64,000 nt of DNA from Acanthochlamys bracteata (GCA_019914995.1 CM034142.1:5165031-5229030); one strand, 5' to 3'; counted from the first letter of the stretch, positions 13,501-26,544 are shown. Made by a program: numbers and translations. The notes: generated from the sequence alone by a model not told the origin.

Positions 13501-14473
13501 CATCAATAGAAGTTATTATATGGATACCAATACCAATATGTGCATCTTCTTTGACGCAGATTGCACATCTGTTCAAAATTTACTAGGAATGTGGTCAACT
13601 GAGTGTCATTGGTGGAATCCTACATGAGTATATGTTGGCTTCTGTAAGTATTCAAATGGTTGCACTGGCTCTATTTTGGTAGGGCGTTGGATGAGTTTGA
13701 AGTCAACGCTTGTTTATCTCAACTTGATAGAGTTTTGGATTATCTTTATGGAGACTTTTACATCATCATCTTAATAGCAAAAGTTAGCATAAAATTTTTC
13801 GAACTATACAGGGTAACTTCTTTTATTTAGCATTTGCTTTTGTAAGATTATGCATGGCTACTTTTACCCTTGGAAGATACAATTTTCTATATGATATTGG
13901 TATGCTATAACATCTGGTACTTTTAACAAACCTTATTCATCTTGAACAGGGTACGAGCCTACCCCCTGGTTAACCTTGGAATATCTTTCAATTTTTTTGT
14001 TACCTATTGCCATTTGGAACATTCTCTCCTATGTTCGTCGTTGAGTTAAACATTTATTGTATGGAAGTGTCTAATGCATGAGGCACCCTAAACTTATTCT
14101 CTTCATGCAATGCTAGATACACATCTTCTATCCATCTTGCATGGGAGGTTTGATCAATTGGATAATATCACCTGAAAGATTAGTTATGTGATTTACAATC
14201 TTATTAAACTTGAAAGTTTTAGGATGAAGTTCTGGTGTATATTAGATCAATATATTTATGTAAGAGCGAATGAAATTTCTTGTCATCTTGCTGATTCTAT
14301 TTCTTTTTAACATCTTGATTCAAATTAAGAGTGCATATTTTACTTTACCTTGATTCATGGCACTTGACCAATTCAAATTACAGAACTATAGCCATTTAAA
14401 CCTACCTTTTGTACAATTTATCCTCCTTTGCTTGGTTTCTTGTCATCTTAATCTTCGCAAAATATTTTTATAG

Positions 14474-14597
14474 CTACACTGGCATGGCTTCACGAAAATG
14501 CCTTGCTGATGTGGTTGAAGTGATAAGGGAACAGACTTTAGGGGGGAAAGTACTGAATTTCAGAAGTCCGGTGGGTGAATTCGCATCAAGTAAAACT
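14474..14597 (+). CDS. Candidate coding exon, product not recognised
   Basis: Preceded by a plausible acceptor (TTTTTATAG at 14465-14473) and followed by a plausible donor (CTCAG then GTAAGC at 14598). It contains ATG at 14484, then an open frame beginning MASRKCLADVVEVIREQTLG and continuing through SPVGEFASSKTQ. Its codon composition looks more gene-like than its surroundings. I do not recognise the family. It may be the first coding exon of a gene whose later exons I could not find, or a captured or decayed exon. No continuation is visible in the next 2 kb. Confidence 0.35.
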
Positions 14598-15000
14598 CAG
14601 GTAAGCAAAGTGAAACTTGCTCTGTATAAAGTATTATAAAGCAACTATTTGGTCTAAACACAGATAACTTTCTTGTGTACAAGAGATATTCAATGTGTGC
14701 CAGCCTCGCTATGGATTTTATGAGTGAACAAGCTTAATGTTGTTATTCTGTTCAAGTGGGCTTCTCCTTTGACCTTATTAGTTCTAGCTTTGAACTTGTT
14801 GAGGCCAACTGTAGGTAATCTCTATGGAAACTGAGAACTGTTAACAGCTTTCTACTCTTTACTATTAGCATTGTTTCAAAGTTGAAGTAAGTTGGTAGTC
14901 AAATTACTGATTCATAAATTGGCCTACTCATGTAATAGTTGGAAAATTTTCTCGTGGGAGAGTCTCTCTCTTTGGTCATGCTATTTATATTGTTTAGCAG

Positions 15001-15034
15001 GCCTTGTTGATGCCGTCGCCTTGTTGATGCCGTC
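15001..15034. repeat. 17-bp perfect tandem duplication
   Basis: GCCTTGTTGATGCCGTC occurs twice back to back (15001-15017 and 15018-15034). Confidence 0.95.
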
Positions 15035-16480
15035 ATGCATCTAAGAGTTTTGGGCAAGATATTTTCTGAATGGGTGGATGAATCATACCTTTGCCTCTCT
15101 TTCTGCATTTAGCACTTGGTAATTGTCCTCTTTTGTCTTCTTGTAACGATTGATTACTGCTTGCATACTGACAAAAAAAATGTTAGAACTCTATATGCTG
15201 AAGGATTTGGCCCTTTAAATAAACATCCATAAGGATGCCATATAGATATTGAAATAGCAATTTGCCATAAGGTTGTACTGAGAAACATATGAATTTATAT
15301 CCCAATTGTAGAAAAGGTTAGCCTCATCTATAATTGCATTGAAAGGTCCGATCCCTGCTATTTAAGTTGTTACTTTTTCTATTTTAGAATATTAACGAAA
15401 TGGACTCTGTACATTAACGTAGCTTAATACAGTATATTAAGGTAGTAAGTGATAAAACCTGTCATTACTTGAATAATTCTTTCATTTGTAGTCTAATGTT
15501 GACGAAGGAGGAGGTTCTATTTGAGTAGGAATCAGAGGGAAACGTATTTGGAAGGAATTAAAATTTCATATTTAAAATAGGAGTAACAATATGGGCTATA
15601 ATCAGATCAATTTATTTAGTAAGCCTAATAAAATCGCTCAATTTTAACTTGATTTATATATTTCAAAAATAAAAAATTTTAACCCTAAGTGAATTCATTT
15701 ATTAATTTGGTTAATTTCAAATCGACTTATTTGATAACCAAAATATAATTCTGTTTATAAATGGTTTTATAAAAAATATAATATAATAAGTAAAAATAAA
15801 AATAACACCTGAGCGTATATGGACTATAGAGGTAATTGTAAATCATAACGAGAATGTTAGAAATCAACTTTAAAAAATGAATGCGGCTTTAAAAAACGTA
15901 ACCTAATTAATATAGTAAGAATACAAAATTTTACAACATCCATCAGAGTATACAAAATATAATGACTTTTTAAATACAAAAATAATTTTTATAAAAGATA
16001 ATATAATAATTCATTGCTTGTTGGCACAATGTAGACAACTAGGATTGAAAACAAGACTGATAACTGATGATTGCAAAGTTATGTTTAGGTGATTGACATA
16101 TATAACATGCACATATAAGCTAGCTAGTTGATGACACTCAACAGTTTAATTTAATTACTGTAGATTTTGATTCTTTGAGAATCTGAAGCTGTTTGTACTT
16201 TGCCTGCAAGATCTTCTTGATCTCTGCAATCCAATTACATCTTAACTAACAAAATTTTCAAGCAATATATTCGGTGTTTTGGTGTATTTTCAGCTAACAA
16301 TTCAATCGCAAAAGTCGAGGAATCAATCAAGAAACTTATCTAAGAAGACTATCAAGAAACTTATAATCAGTAATTAGATCAAGCCCAACTCCTTACCAAG
16401 AGTAGCGCGCTGCAGGATCGACGAGGTCGCAGGGCCTTGAATGTTATAATATTACAGCAAAATATTACCAACTTTGAACA
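15035..16480. other. Non-coding, no gene recognised
   Basis: AT-rich sequence between the weak transcription unit and the copia relic. No family, RNA gene or bounded repeat could be recognised. Confidence 0.5.
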
Positions 16481-16483
16481 TGA

Positions 16484-16735
16484 TGTTGAAGTGATTAGTT
16501 TAATAAATTGTGTTGGATGTGGGATATGTGTTAACATGTGATTGCTATAATATACTTAGTATTTGCTAAAAACCTATTGGTTTAGAAATCATATATACTA
16601 GCCGTTATGATGGAAGGTCGGTGACCTATGCATTCTATTTAAATGGAACTTGGTCCTTTATCTACTCATTTTGATTTGAAAATTTTCATCACCGAAAATT
16701 TTTCTTTCAGAATTAAGAGAAGATTAAGAGGTAAA
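16484..16735 (+). repeat. Partial 5' LTR of the 16.5-22.4 kb copia relic
   Basis: Aligns by eye with 22162-22400. It stops where the minus-oriented solo LTR begins. Confidence 0.6.
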
Positions 16736-18618
16736 CACTTCATTATTTAGAATTCAATCATTAGATAGTAAGCAGTCAGTCGATTAAAAAGTTGTTGATG
16801 AGTAACTGAATTAAACAGTAACCTGCACTGAAGATATTAGCACAAAAATAATTAAACAAGAAAAAAAAAACAAATATTATGAGATGCAAACCAAATAGCA
16901 TACAAAATGTTTTTACGTAGTTTGGCACTGCAGTATTTACATCAAAGTCACTTGATACCTCAACTGAATTCACTAAAGTTAAAACAACGTACAATCACCG
17001 AAGCTTAATGTTCCGCAAAAAATTTTCACCTCAATCCGAATCTTCTTGTAAGTACAACTCATCACATCCTTCTAACTTTATAAAGTTTGTCCGACTGAAT
17101 CGTGTAAGCCTTCGTAAAGATATAGCACAAACCACTATTGTACACCTAAGTTACCCAATTCGAGAACTTATAAGTTCCCCATAGCCTTCTCACAAGGTTA
17201 TAAATATATCATGGAGTTTATTAGCTCAACTGATCCTCCTCACACCAATATCTAATCTCACAATGATAGGCACAATGAATTTCACACAAATGAAATAAAG
17301 ATAGCAAAACTTAATAAAAGACTCTTTGTTGAAGTAGATCTCCTTCTATGTAGCAAAGTGAAAACCCTTTGAAGTGCTCTATAAGATATGCTTTCTTCAC
17401 AGCAAGTATCTAGAGTTGTCTACTCCTTGATCTCAGGATAAAAGCTGCTCATGGCTCATCAAAATTTGAAGTAGATAGGATCTGAATTGAAATTGCAAAT
17501 TCATCTAACTGTTCAAAGTGTGCTCTAATTAAGATTTCTATTGCTAACGCCATGTTATTCGAATTTTATGACAGAATTTTTTTTAGTAACTAATATAATT
17601 TCTTTTCATAAAATTAATCATGAAGATGTCCTTTATAATCTACAAAGAGATATCAAATCAAAATTCAACCAGATGGCTAAGATATAAGGGTTTGAACTTG
17701 GTCAGTGTAAAGTTGTCATCATGCTGGCTTCAATCCATATTTGTAGATTTGCTAGGTTTTCTCTAATGTACTCCCCATAAATTCTTGAAAGAAATATTTG
17801 AAAATATTCTTGAATAATCTAATATCTTTTGAAGGCAATTGCAATTGGTTCGCATGCCTAGGAACACAGGAAACAAATTTGACACAGGTAGATGTCACGG
17901 TTCAGTCCATCAACTGACTTGCTTTGTTCGGCCACTTCACAAAATTTTTAGGCTTCGTTAGTGGATATGTTTGGCTTAGTTTCAGACTCTAGATAGACCT
18001 TCAAGTTAGTATGCAGTAGCAAAATTTGAATCTACAACATATAACTTGAGTTGAAAGATATTATGTTTGTAATTTGCTATCCAGATTACTTCATTCGGGT
18101 GCATTCAGAATTGGTAGGGGCAAATAGCGAACTTTTTTTATTTTTGTAGAATTTGTTTCTTTATAAATGCTCTAAGGTTTTGATTGTAACAAGTTTAAGA
18201 TGTTCGGTATTCATGGAAAAAAACAAATCTCTAAAATCTTACCTAAGATGGAAGATAACATATTTGCCATGTGTTGTTCAAAGGCGCTGTATAGATGATC
18301 CATTGGAGTTTAGTAGTGTGATCATCCTGTACAAAATCTTTTGTGTTCGATACATGATAAAATCCCATCCCCTTCTATTGATTCACTCCTTATTATATGT
18401 TTTTTACTTGCAATAAAGAAATCTCCATTTGGTGGTCTGATTTGAAAGATTTGTGTGTGCAGAATAGGCAACCCATTAAGCCTTCCAACACTTAGCGAAA
18501 AGTTGTTTGTGTTCTGTCCAATTTCATATGCTATTTGAGTTCAATATATATATTTGTACAAAGCTTAACAATAATTATCAAATATGTGTTATAATCAAAA
18601 TATTTAAGATTTCTAATA
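16735..18618 (-). mobile_element. Solo LTR of the 52-58 kb copia family, inserted in another copia
   Basis: About 1.88 kb that aligns through its full length with 56599-58585, the 5' LTR of the minus-strand copia element further right. Shared landmarks include the (C/A)GTGGTTCGGCA-like block (here TTACGTAGTTTGGCACTGCA), ACAATCACCGA/AGAATCACCGA, CTAATATCTTTTGAAGGCAA and the end TTTAAGATTTCTAATA. No gag or pol of that family adjoins it, so it is a solo LTR. It is strongly diverged and has no clear target duplication. Borders are good to about 10 bp. Confidence 0.7.
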
Positions 18619-21600
18619 ATGGAGAATCGAGTCAAATGTTCTGGAGAAGGGATAGTAACTTATCATTTTAATTTTAGCAACCTGACATCAATTGAATTTA
18701 TTTTAATCACTTTATGTACATTTTATTTTAGCAATTTAAATTATTTGTCGAAACTTGACATGTTTGGATACTCTTATAAATTTGGAAATGAATATTTTAG
18801 TTTACTTAAACAAAATCATATTATTACTTCTAGTATCTTGTGTGGGGTTATACAAATTAAAGTTTGATAAATTTTTTCCTGAAATTCTTTTAACTTTGAA
18901 TCATAATACTGGCACTAAATGTGATTTGTGAATGAATATACAGCTTACCTATAGTATAAATGTTTGGATTATATATTCAAATCAAAATTAGAAAGATTTA
19001 AAAAATGAGAATCCTTGAAAACTTGAATTTTATAAATTTTGATAAATGGGTGGATTATATTAAAGAAAATAAACTAACCATTCAAGGAAAGGAGCACAAA
19101 TTGCACACAGCTTCTTCAAATTATACACTGATATTTATAACCTTTTGATATCTTTTAGTAGACAAAAATGATTATAACCTTTATTAATAATATTTCATGT
19201 TAGAGGTATGTCTATCTGTTACGTTAGATTAGAGGTACTTATTACTGAAGTTGAAAAACAGTTACTTAGAAAGGTGAATAATTATTAGATCTAATTAGTG
19301 TGGTAAATGTTACAAAAAATATGATGAAAAAAGACAATGTTAAGATCCATTTGCTAAATTAAATAAAAGATATAGTATATATGCTTATACACGATGCTAG
19401 GTAGAATTCAACAAAATAGTGTAGTATAAAGGCGTACTCGTATTGCAATGGATATGCTTGGAAGTACGTTAAATAATTTAGCCTTACCCAAATCATTATA
19501 GATGCATGTTTGAAAAACTACCATATATTTACTTAATAAGGTTTCTAGTAAGGTAGTTCTAAAGACTTTTTTGAATTATGGATAGAAAGGAAATCTAATC
19601 TAAGGCATGCATACGTTTGGAGTTGTCCAGTAGGAGTAAGAATTTATATAAAAGGAACTTAGATTCAAGAACAATCAATGTTTTTTTTTATTGGTTTTCC
19701 AGAAACAATCAAAATGTCACAAATTTTAGTTTCACATCATAGTACACAAATTGTTGAAAGTGAAAATGTTATGTTCATTTAAATTGGTGAAGTAGGTGGA
19801 ATTGAAGTGCCATGTAAAGTGAAATTTCAAGAAATTAGGGTGCATTTTCTTTTATTCTCAACTCTTATAAATTTGTTGTTCACATAGCTATAATTCATAC
19901 AGCTGCAGCACAGCTGAATGAACTGAATGAAAAAGTGTAGGATGATATTAATGTTGATGAAGCTTGTAAATGAGTCATAAAAAATAGCATTAACAAGGTC
20001 TTAAACACAAAGACAACTCACTATTTCAAATGATTATATGGTTTATTTATAAGAATTACATTTCGACCTTAGGCATTGATGACGATCCAATTTTATTTTG
20101 ATAGGCTAGTGAAAGTTCTGATTGTTCTAAATGGATAAATGTTATGAAAGATGAGCCGACTATGGAGCATAACGAAGTTTGAAAACTTGTTGAATTGCCA
20201 AAAAACATATATGCATTGGGTGTTAATTAAGACCAAATTCGGCCCAAATAAAAACATCAAACGATATAATACTAGACTTATTATTAAAGATTTCACTCAA
20301 ATAATAGTATCGATTATAATGAAACATTTTTTTTTCTGTTTTCGAGAAAGGACTCATTGAGAATCATTATGATTTTGGTACTCATAATAATTTAGAGCTG
20401 CATTAAGTGGTTGTGAAAACTATTTTTTTGAATGAAAATTTAGATAAAAAAGTATATATGTCTCAAACAGAAAAATGTTTTGGATAAATAAGGCGTGTTA
20501 AACTGAGAAATCAATGTATAGCTTTAAACTAGCTTCCCGACAATGGCATGTTAATGATATTATCGCCTCATTTGCATTTAAATAAACTACTATTTATTGG
20601 TGCATATATCTAAAGATTTGTTGGGGCGAGTTTATATTTCTAACATGTAAGTTGATAATATCTTATATGCAACAAATGATCTTAATCTATTTTATGAGAA
20701 TAAAAAAATTTTTGTAATAATTTTGAAATGAAAGGTATAGATAATGCAACTTATGTGCTTGATCACAAAAATTGAAGGGGTGTCCCAAAAAACATATATT
20801 ACTAAGTGTTGAGAGATTTAGAATAAAAATTGCTCAATGATATTTTTCTAATCAGTCTTATGCAATGTTCAAGAAATGAACTAAAATGCAAACAAATGAA
20901 TGAAATTCATTACGCATATGTTAATGTGTACTCAGACTTGCACTAAATCTAACATCAGTTTGGCTTTTGGAAAAGTTAGGCCGATATCAAAATAATTTAT
21001 GTAATGATATTATAAAGTTGGAAAGAAGGTATTAAGATATTTGCAATGAAAGAAAGATCATATGCTCTTTTAAAGGACATTTGGGAGTGCTGAAAGTAGG
21101 GAACTTTCGTTAAAATTAGCTTCTTTTAGAATTTTTTGAAAAAATAAATTTGACTTTTTTCCCTGAATTATACAAATAAAGATTTTATGATGTACAAATC
21201 ATTTATTATTTGAACTTTTTAAAAATTATTTAAAATATTATAGAGGGTTTATTAAGGAACGAGAAGTTGAAATAAAATTTTGATAAGTAGTGATAAGTGC
21301 TGCGAAATATGCCCTTACAGAAGATCTGATATTTTGAAAGTTGTGGAAATTTAGACTTCCCTGGATATGTTGATATTAGAAAGTCCACATTCGAATATAT
21401 GTTCTTTTTTGTTAGATCAGCAATATCATAAAAAATGCGGAGTATTATGTCATTACTATTTTTACTATACAAACTAAATTTGTGGCATACCTTAAGGCAA
21501 TAATTAACACTAATTAGGTGCAGAATTTTATTTCTCAACCTTACTTTGTCATATTGCCAAACGGGTGAATTTTTATTGTGATAATTTTACAGTAGTCTTC

Positions 21601-21800
21601 TTATCGGGAATTCTAGTGATGCTAAATATATGAAATTAAAATATCTTGCCATTAATGAATAATTTCAGAAACAAAAAAATGTCAACTGAACATGCTAGTT
21701 CCAATTTTATGATTATGAATCTATTAACTAAATGGTTGGCCCTAAAGGCATTATCGATCATGTCAAAAGGATGCATATGTATTGAAACTTTTTAATGTTT
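18600..21800 (+). pseudogene. Ty1/copia pol relic (protease side, integrase, RT, RNase H)
   Basis: At 18619-18867 an open segment includes GEGIVTYHF, LNYLSKLDMFGYSYKFGN and YFSLLKQNHII, the block between protease and GAG-pre-integrase in copia polyproteins. Around 19440-19620 LNNLALPKSL and YLLNKVSSKVVLKTF match the integrase C-terminal region (NLPKSLW...YILNRVPSKAV.KTPFELW). Around 20080-20330 DDPI, MKDEPTMEHNEVWKLVELPK and SIDYNETF match the RT start. Around 21020-21060 a KKVLRYLQ-type block and at 21600-21770 AKYMKLKYLA match RNase H. Many stops and frameshifts leave no function. Confidence 0.8.
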
Positions 21801-22161
21801 ATGTATTTGACTTGAACTCGTTTGTGTATTGTTTTTATTATGTATATCATATTTTTTTTATTGGTATATATATATGAATAGATCATCTGATCAGTAAAAG
21901 ATTTTATTGTTTACATAGATATTATGTTGACCATTCTGAATTTTTTCATTTATCAGTCGTGTAACTTTAAGAATAATTTTGTGGTGTAAGAAATGAACTA
22001 TTTTGACTTAATTATGTAGAACCACTATGACACATATTATTCTTTAACTAATATTGATATTATGATGCAAAATGATAAGCGAAAGATTTACCTTTTATAA
22101 TTATGTGTATGTTTTATTAAACCATGAAATTCAATTATAAAAAATAGGCCACGTGGGAGAA

Positions 22162-22400
22162 TATTAAATGTGCCCCATGTATTAAGATTGATTAGTTTAA
22201 TAAATTGTCTGCTACTATTTAATTGGTTAGTTAGTTGCATATACTACCCGTTATGATGTATAGTGTATATAATAAATGCATTCCTTTTAAATTATATCCT
22301 ACTCCTCTATGTATGCATTCTAGATTTTAAAGTTTTTCATTATATAAAGTTTGCTTTTCCAAATTAAGAGGAGATTAATAGAAAAGAACTAAGTTTTCAA
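22162..22400 (+). repeat. 3' LTR of the 16.5-22.4 kb copia relic
   Basis: Directly follows the purine tract ACGTGGGAGA. It begins TATTAAATGTGCCCC (expected TG changed to TA). The right end is uncertain by about 40 bp. Confidence 0.6.
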
Positions 22401-24669
22401 AATGCAAACAATTGATCTAAACAAGAATGCTACGGATCAAGGTATGGTTTTTCTTATTTAAGTTTCTTTAAAAAAATATTGAGTATTTAGACCGAAAATT
22501 ATAATCTTTATGAGTTGATTGTTACATAGAATTAAAAAAATCTAACAAATTGTTGATGTCCAACTTTAAAGAAGTACAGATTTGAGCTTTATAATGGTAA
22601 TTTTCTCTTCGAGTTGATTAGATAACTCGCAAGCTCGTAATAGTATGAAAATTACCAACCTAGAATTTCATCAACTTAATCTTGTGAAAATTTTTTCCTA
22701 CTTTTATGATTTGCTTCACATGATTTTCAATTTATTATTTAATAATTTGTCAATTTCAAAATTACAATTTTGATGTAGATTTTTTTTGAAGTCACTCTGC
22801 TAGAAATCAAGAGATGGGAAAGGAAAGAGGAGAAAAAAAGCTAAAATGTTAAGTCTTTTTTACCATTTTTACTATAGGGAAAACATTTTGGTCAAATCAG
22901 TATACAATACGATAAGAAATTAAAATTTAATAAATGTACGATTAGCTTACCGACGCCGCTAATCGAAAGGAGCAATTCGAACACAATTTTGCATAGTATA
23001 GAAACTAATATAAACATTTTGGAGGTTTAAGTTAAACAATAGCAAAAATCTTATACTGTATGGACCTATTGTGGTATTATATTAAAGCATTATTATATTG
23101 TAAGATACTGTATGTAATTGGTACAATTTTTATCCAAGTTTGCTAATACAGCCACCTACAACAAAGCATGTAATTCGTCGAGGGAGTTCCATATAGATAA
23201 AGGGCTCATGATAAGGTAGCTTCACAAACTTTGATAACTAAGAATTTTTCTATGAAGAATGGTTAAACCATATCAAAATTCTCCATAATTATGCTAGTGT
23301 GAGTCAAGAAAGCACTTTTTGTGTTACTGATTGAGATGAGATTAAGAAGGTATTGAGGTACTCACTGATGTGAGCGAAGTAACTCAATATCTAATTTGGA
23401 AATAGAGCCGCGATTGATAAATATAATGGATGCTCAAAATTGTAAGGATCTTGTGATGGAGATATAACAAGTAATGAAGAAAATAATCAATTGTGTTATA
23501 AAAACTCTCAACAATATGAGAGAAAAATCCATAGATGATAAGAAGAAATTCCACTACTAATAAGTAGTTACACCTTTCACTCCTCTTAGAGAACAACAAA
23601 CACTCTTATTTGGAGAGAAACACACTCTATTATAGATAGTATGAAAAAATTGTCAAGAGCATACAGGGGTTCTTACTATTGCCTACACACTGGACATCCA
23701 CACCAAAACCCTAATTAGCTTAATAAATAGTTATAGTTAGGAAGCTAATTTAATCTAGGCACAACATCACCCAATATTGTAGCCTAATACTATTCTGTAG
23801 AAATTTATTTCATAGTTAGGAAGCTAAATTTGCATGCCAACTATTTCAATAGGTGGAGATATTTTGTAAATATATTCAAAAGAATGTTGCAAAGAAGTAT
23901 TCTCCACTGTTCGATTTAAAATAACCTCTAATATCCGTTAACAAAATAGGAAGGCTATATAAATAAGAGGAAATCGTCACTTAGAACCATCAAGAAAAGT
24001 GTTGTAACTAAGCAATCATAGTCTGGTAACTAAATCAAGGGACTCCATTGCTATTCACTTAAATTGATGCCATATGCATCTTAATTCAAATCAATATTTC
24101 TGATATGATCTAAAATATAAACAACTCGTATATAGGTTTTTATGGTACTTAAATATGTTTTGACCATCTTTCTTAGAGTTGAAAATTTGAATTGGATAAA
24201 TGCATATCAAACAACTCAACACATTCAGATGACATACTCTATACCTACTTTTTGTAATTTTGTATTTTGAAATTTGAGTTATGGTTTGTACTTGATTGAA
24301 GGCATTGAGCCTTTTGATATGAAATCTACTTATAGGGGCGCACAGACTAAAAAGGATCCAATTTTCTTATATATGCTTTGCATGATATAAAATCGTATGA
24401 AAAACACAGGTGTTTTGCATTTTTATTATACATTCATTTGCGAGCGTCATTTTAGAATCCGTTACAGATCTAAGTTTGAATCTGTTGAACCTCTATATTT
24501 AGAGTATAGATTTTGGTCTAGATCTGGTCAATTGTAGGTAGATCCATGTCAAAATCTTGCATTAATCCGACCCGTATCAGTCCCACCGCTTAATCACTTC
24601 TATTTAATTACATCTGACGGATATTTGTTTCCCGATAGAAACTACAGGCACCTAAATTAACATTCGCGA
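22400..24669. other. Non-coding, no gene recognised
   Basis: AT-rich intergenic sequence. 23350-23640 has an LTR-like texture (repeated ATGAGAG and ACACTC words) but no partner copy was found in the window. Confidence 0.45.
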
Positions 24670-25494
24670 TAGTACTACAATGACTAAGTTCGGTTTTCCA
24701 ACCTTATTTTGTTTTTTGTTTTGTTTTTTTTTTTGTAACAACAATATTATAATCTCATACAATACCAGCAATATATATAGTTAGTAAATATTACTTCTTC
24801 TGAACAGCATGAGCTTGATTGTACCTAGAACACCCTTTAGTTAATTAGCTCAACAAAGTCATAAAAAGAGTGGTACTTTAATTCTCTCTCACCTGGTGCT
24901 TGCAATTGAAGCCTTAGTACCTTCAGTACTAGAGAACACCATGAGGCCGACTTCTACATCTTTGAGGATTGCAAGCTCCTTGGCCTTCTTAGACAGTCCA
25001 TTCCTTATGAAGACCGGAGAGGATAGTCCATTCTTTGAGGAAGAAAAGAAAAACACGACGGTGAATACTGGAGAGGACAAAAATAAAGACTAAAGAAATG
25101 CTCGGCATTGGAGGTGACGGGCGTGTCCTAGGAAGAAATGGTGGAAGGTGGGTAGTAGGCATCGGGGAAGAAAGAAGAAAAAAAAAAGAAAGAGATAAAA
25201 AATGAAGAAATAATAAAAAATAAAGCTTTAGCTAGTTTGAGATCCAATAATACAATTTTACTAAATTCTCAATCAGTGAATTGTCGATTAAAGATTAAAC
25301 AGTCGGTAATTGATATGGATTATTGATTACATTATATTTTAGTCGGTAAACAAGTGATTTAACGATCGATAATTTATTCAATGGTAAATGCAAAAATTTT
25401 ATCGACTAAATTATTTTTGATCGATACTGATAGTTTTGCCGATTATATTTTTTTAGTTGGTATGTTTTAGTGGGAGAAGATTATTGTAGTAGTG
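24670..25494 (-). mobile_element. Small CACTA-like element carrying a MADS-box fragment
   Basis: The right terminus, read on the minus strand, is CACTACTACAATAATCTTC, then several copies of a subterminal motif related to GTCGGTAA/TTACCGAC (25250-25460). This matches the terminus and motifs of the element starting at 30236. The probable other end is TAGTACTACAATG at 24670. No 3-bp target duplication is evident. The interior contains a captured MADS-box exon and a pyrimidine-rich stretch shared with 30720-31020 (CTTTCTTCCC near the CCTACCACCC-like block). It has no transposase, so it would be non-autonomous. The left end is less sure than the right. Confidence 0.6.
24889..25010 (-). pseudogene. 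Captured MADS-box exon fragment
   Basis: The minus strand reads RNGLSKKAKELAILKDVEVG then LMVFSST, the central MADS-domain block (normally RNGLLKKAKELAILCDAEVG then LIVFSST). It ends ...CAAGCACCAG followed by GTGAGAG at about 24892, where MADS-box genes have their exon 1/intron 1 junction. Exon and intron sequence are both present, so the capture was at the DNA level, not from mRNA. The conserved Cys of ILCD is Lys here, the residues after the SST block are shifted, and the N-terminal DNA-contacting residues are missing. It lies inside the CACTA-like element, antisense to the window. It is not a working transcription factor. Confidence 0.8.
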
Positions 25495-26509
25495 CTTCTT
25501 TTGGAGAAGGTCACTTGCCTGCTAGTATCAAAATCTTTGCCCTTCACATGATGATATCCTTCTTTTGAAGAATGTCACAACTACCACAGACTAAAGATAT
25601 GTCTGGTTTTCTTAGCTTTAATTACCTAGAGAAAACAAAAACACAGAAGACAATAACATGTACAGAATAAGGCGGAGCCGGAAATTTTATTGGAGTGACT
25701 TTGTATTTGAAAATTTTACAAAAAACAAAAAGATAGTATATGTAAAACTATCTGTGTTATGGTAACATAAATGTTAGACATATCTTTTATCATGAAACTA
25801 TAACTTATTTAGTAAATGAGTATGGCTTATTTTCTTTACTTGTATTTGGGCTACAATGTATGTTAAACATAGTGCCGCTACTAACGTCTAACAAATTTTG
25901 TACAAAAAAAGATTATTTTAAATTTTATAGCAGCAAGTAAATATTAAGGACCACAGAATACAAATACTTGATAAATTTTAATATTATACTTTTAACTAAG
26001 ACTTTAATATAACTTAATGAAGAATTATAAACTGACTAATTTTTATCTTTAACAAAATATATTAGTTAAAAGTCGAATCTTTTAGTAGGGAAAAGTTAAT
26101 ATGAAGACGATCTTTATTTATTCTAAGATCATTCTAAGACAACTAAAGAAATAGGAGGAAAAACTAATAAAATTTACTTCAAAATTTTATATATAAATAG
26201 AAATTAAAGAGAAGAAGAGAATTACTGAAAATAAAAGGGATTTAATCACATGATATTTTGGCACCATAACAAATATCTGACTATCATTCTAATACACTTG
26301 ACTGTATAAATGCTTCTAATATTACATATACTAAGCTTGTTTGTAAGGAGCAGAGCTTTTATATTCTAGAAAGGGACTTCGCTGGAGCTCGTCCCCAATC
26401 TCCTCGTAAGCGTGTGTGTGTATATAAAGCTAAGAAAACACAAGAAAAAACAGCTTTAGCTAGCTAACTCTCACAAAAGGATCAGTTAGGAATAAGCAGG
26501 CTACTTTGT

Positions 26510-26544
26510 AGAGAGAGAGAGAGAGAGAGAGCGCGCGCGCGCGC
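26510..26544. repeat. Compound (GA)n(GC)n microsatellite
   Basis: About 11 GA units change directly into about 6 GC units. Confidence 0.95.

Larger units (their letters stand above)
6700..15110 (+). other. Possible decayed or non-coding transcription unit
   Basis: This 8-kb stretch is less AT-biased than its surroundings. It shows many plus-strand intron-like signals (T-rich tracts ending in CAG, GTAAG words), with a leader-like start near 6690 (CTTCTTCTTCTTCACCAAC). No protein family can be followed through it, and only one short open exon candidate, at 14474-14597, stands out. It could be a gene with large introns and little coding sequence, a non-coding RNA, or a pseudogene. This is inference from sequence texture only. 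Confidence 0.25.
16484..22400 (+). mobile_element. Decayed Ty1/copia retrotransposon with an interrupted 5' side
   Basis: The left LTR remnant (16484-about 16735, TGTTGAAGTGATTAGTTTAA) matches the right LTR (22162-about 22400, TTAAGATTGATTAGTTTAAT). Both share a CCGTTATGATG block and an AATTAAGAG(A/G)AGATTAA block. A purine tract, ACGTGGGAGA, sits directly before the right LTR. Between them lie decayed pol domains in the copia order (protease-side segment, integrase, reverse transcriptase, RNase H). PBS and gag are missing, and their place is taken by a solo LTR of another family. Right border approximate. Confidence 0.75.

Noticed and set aside
21230-21538. 102-codon minus-strand frame
   Set aside because: Antisense to the copia RNase H region; no family match.
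24896-25093. 65-codon plus-strand frame
   Set aside because: It is the reverse complement of the captured MADS-box fragment; the minus strand carries the family motif.
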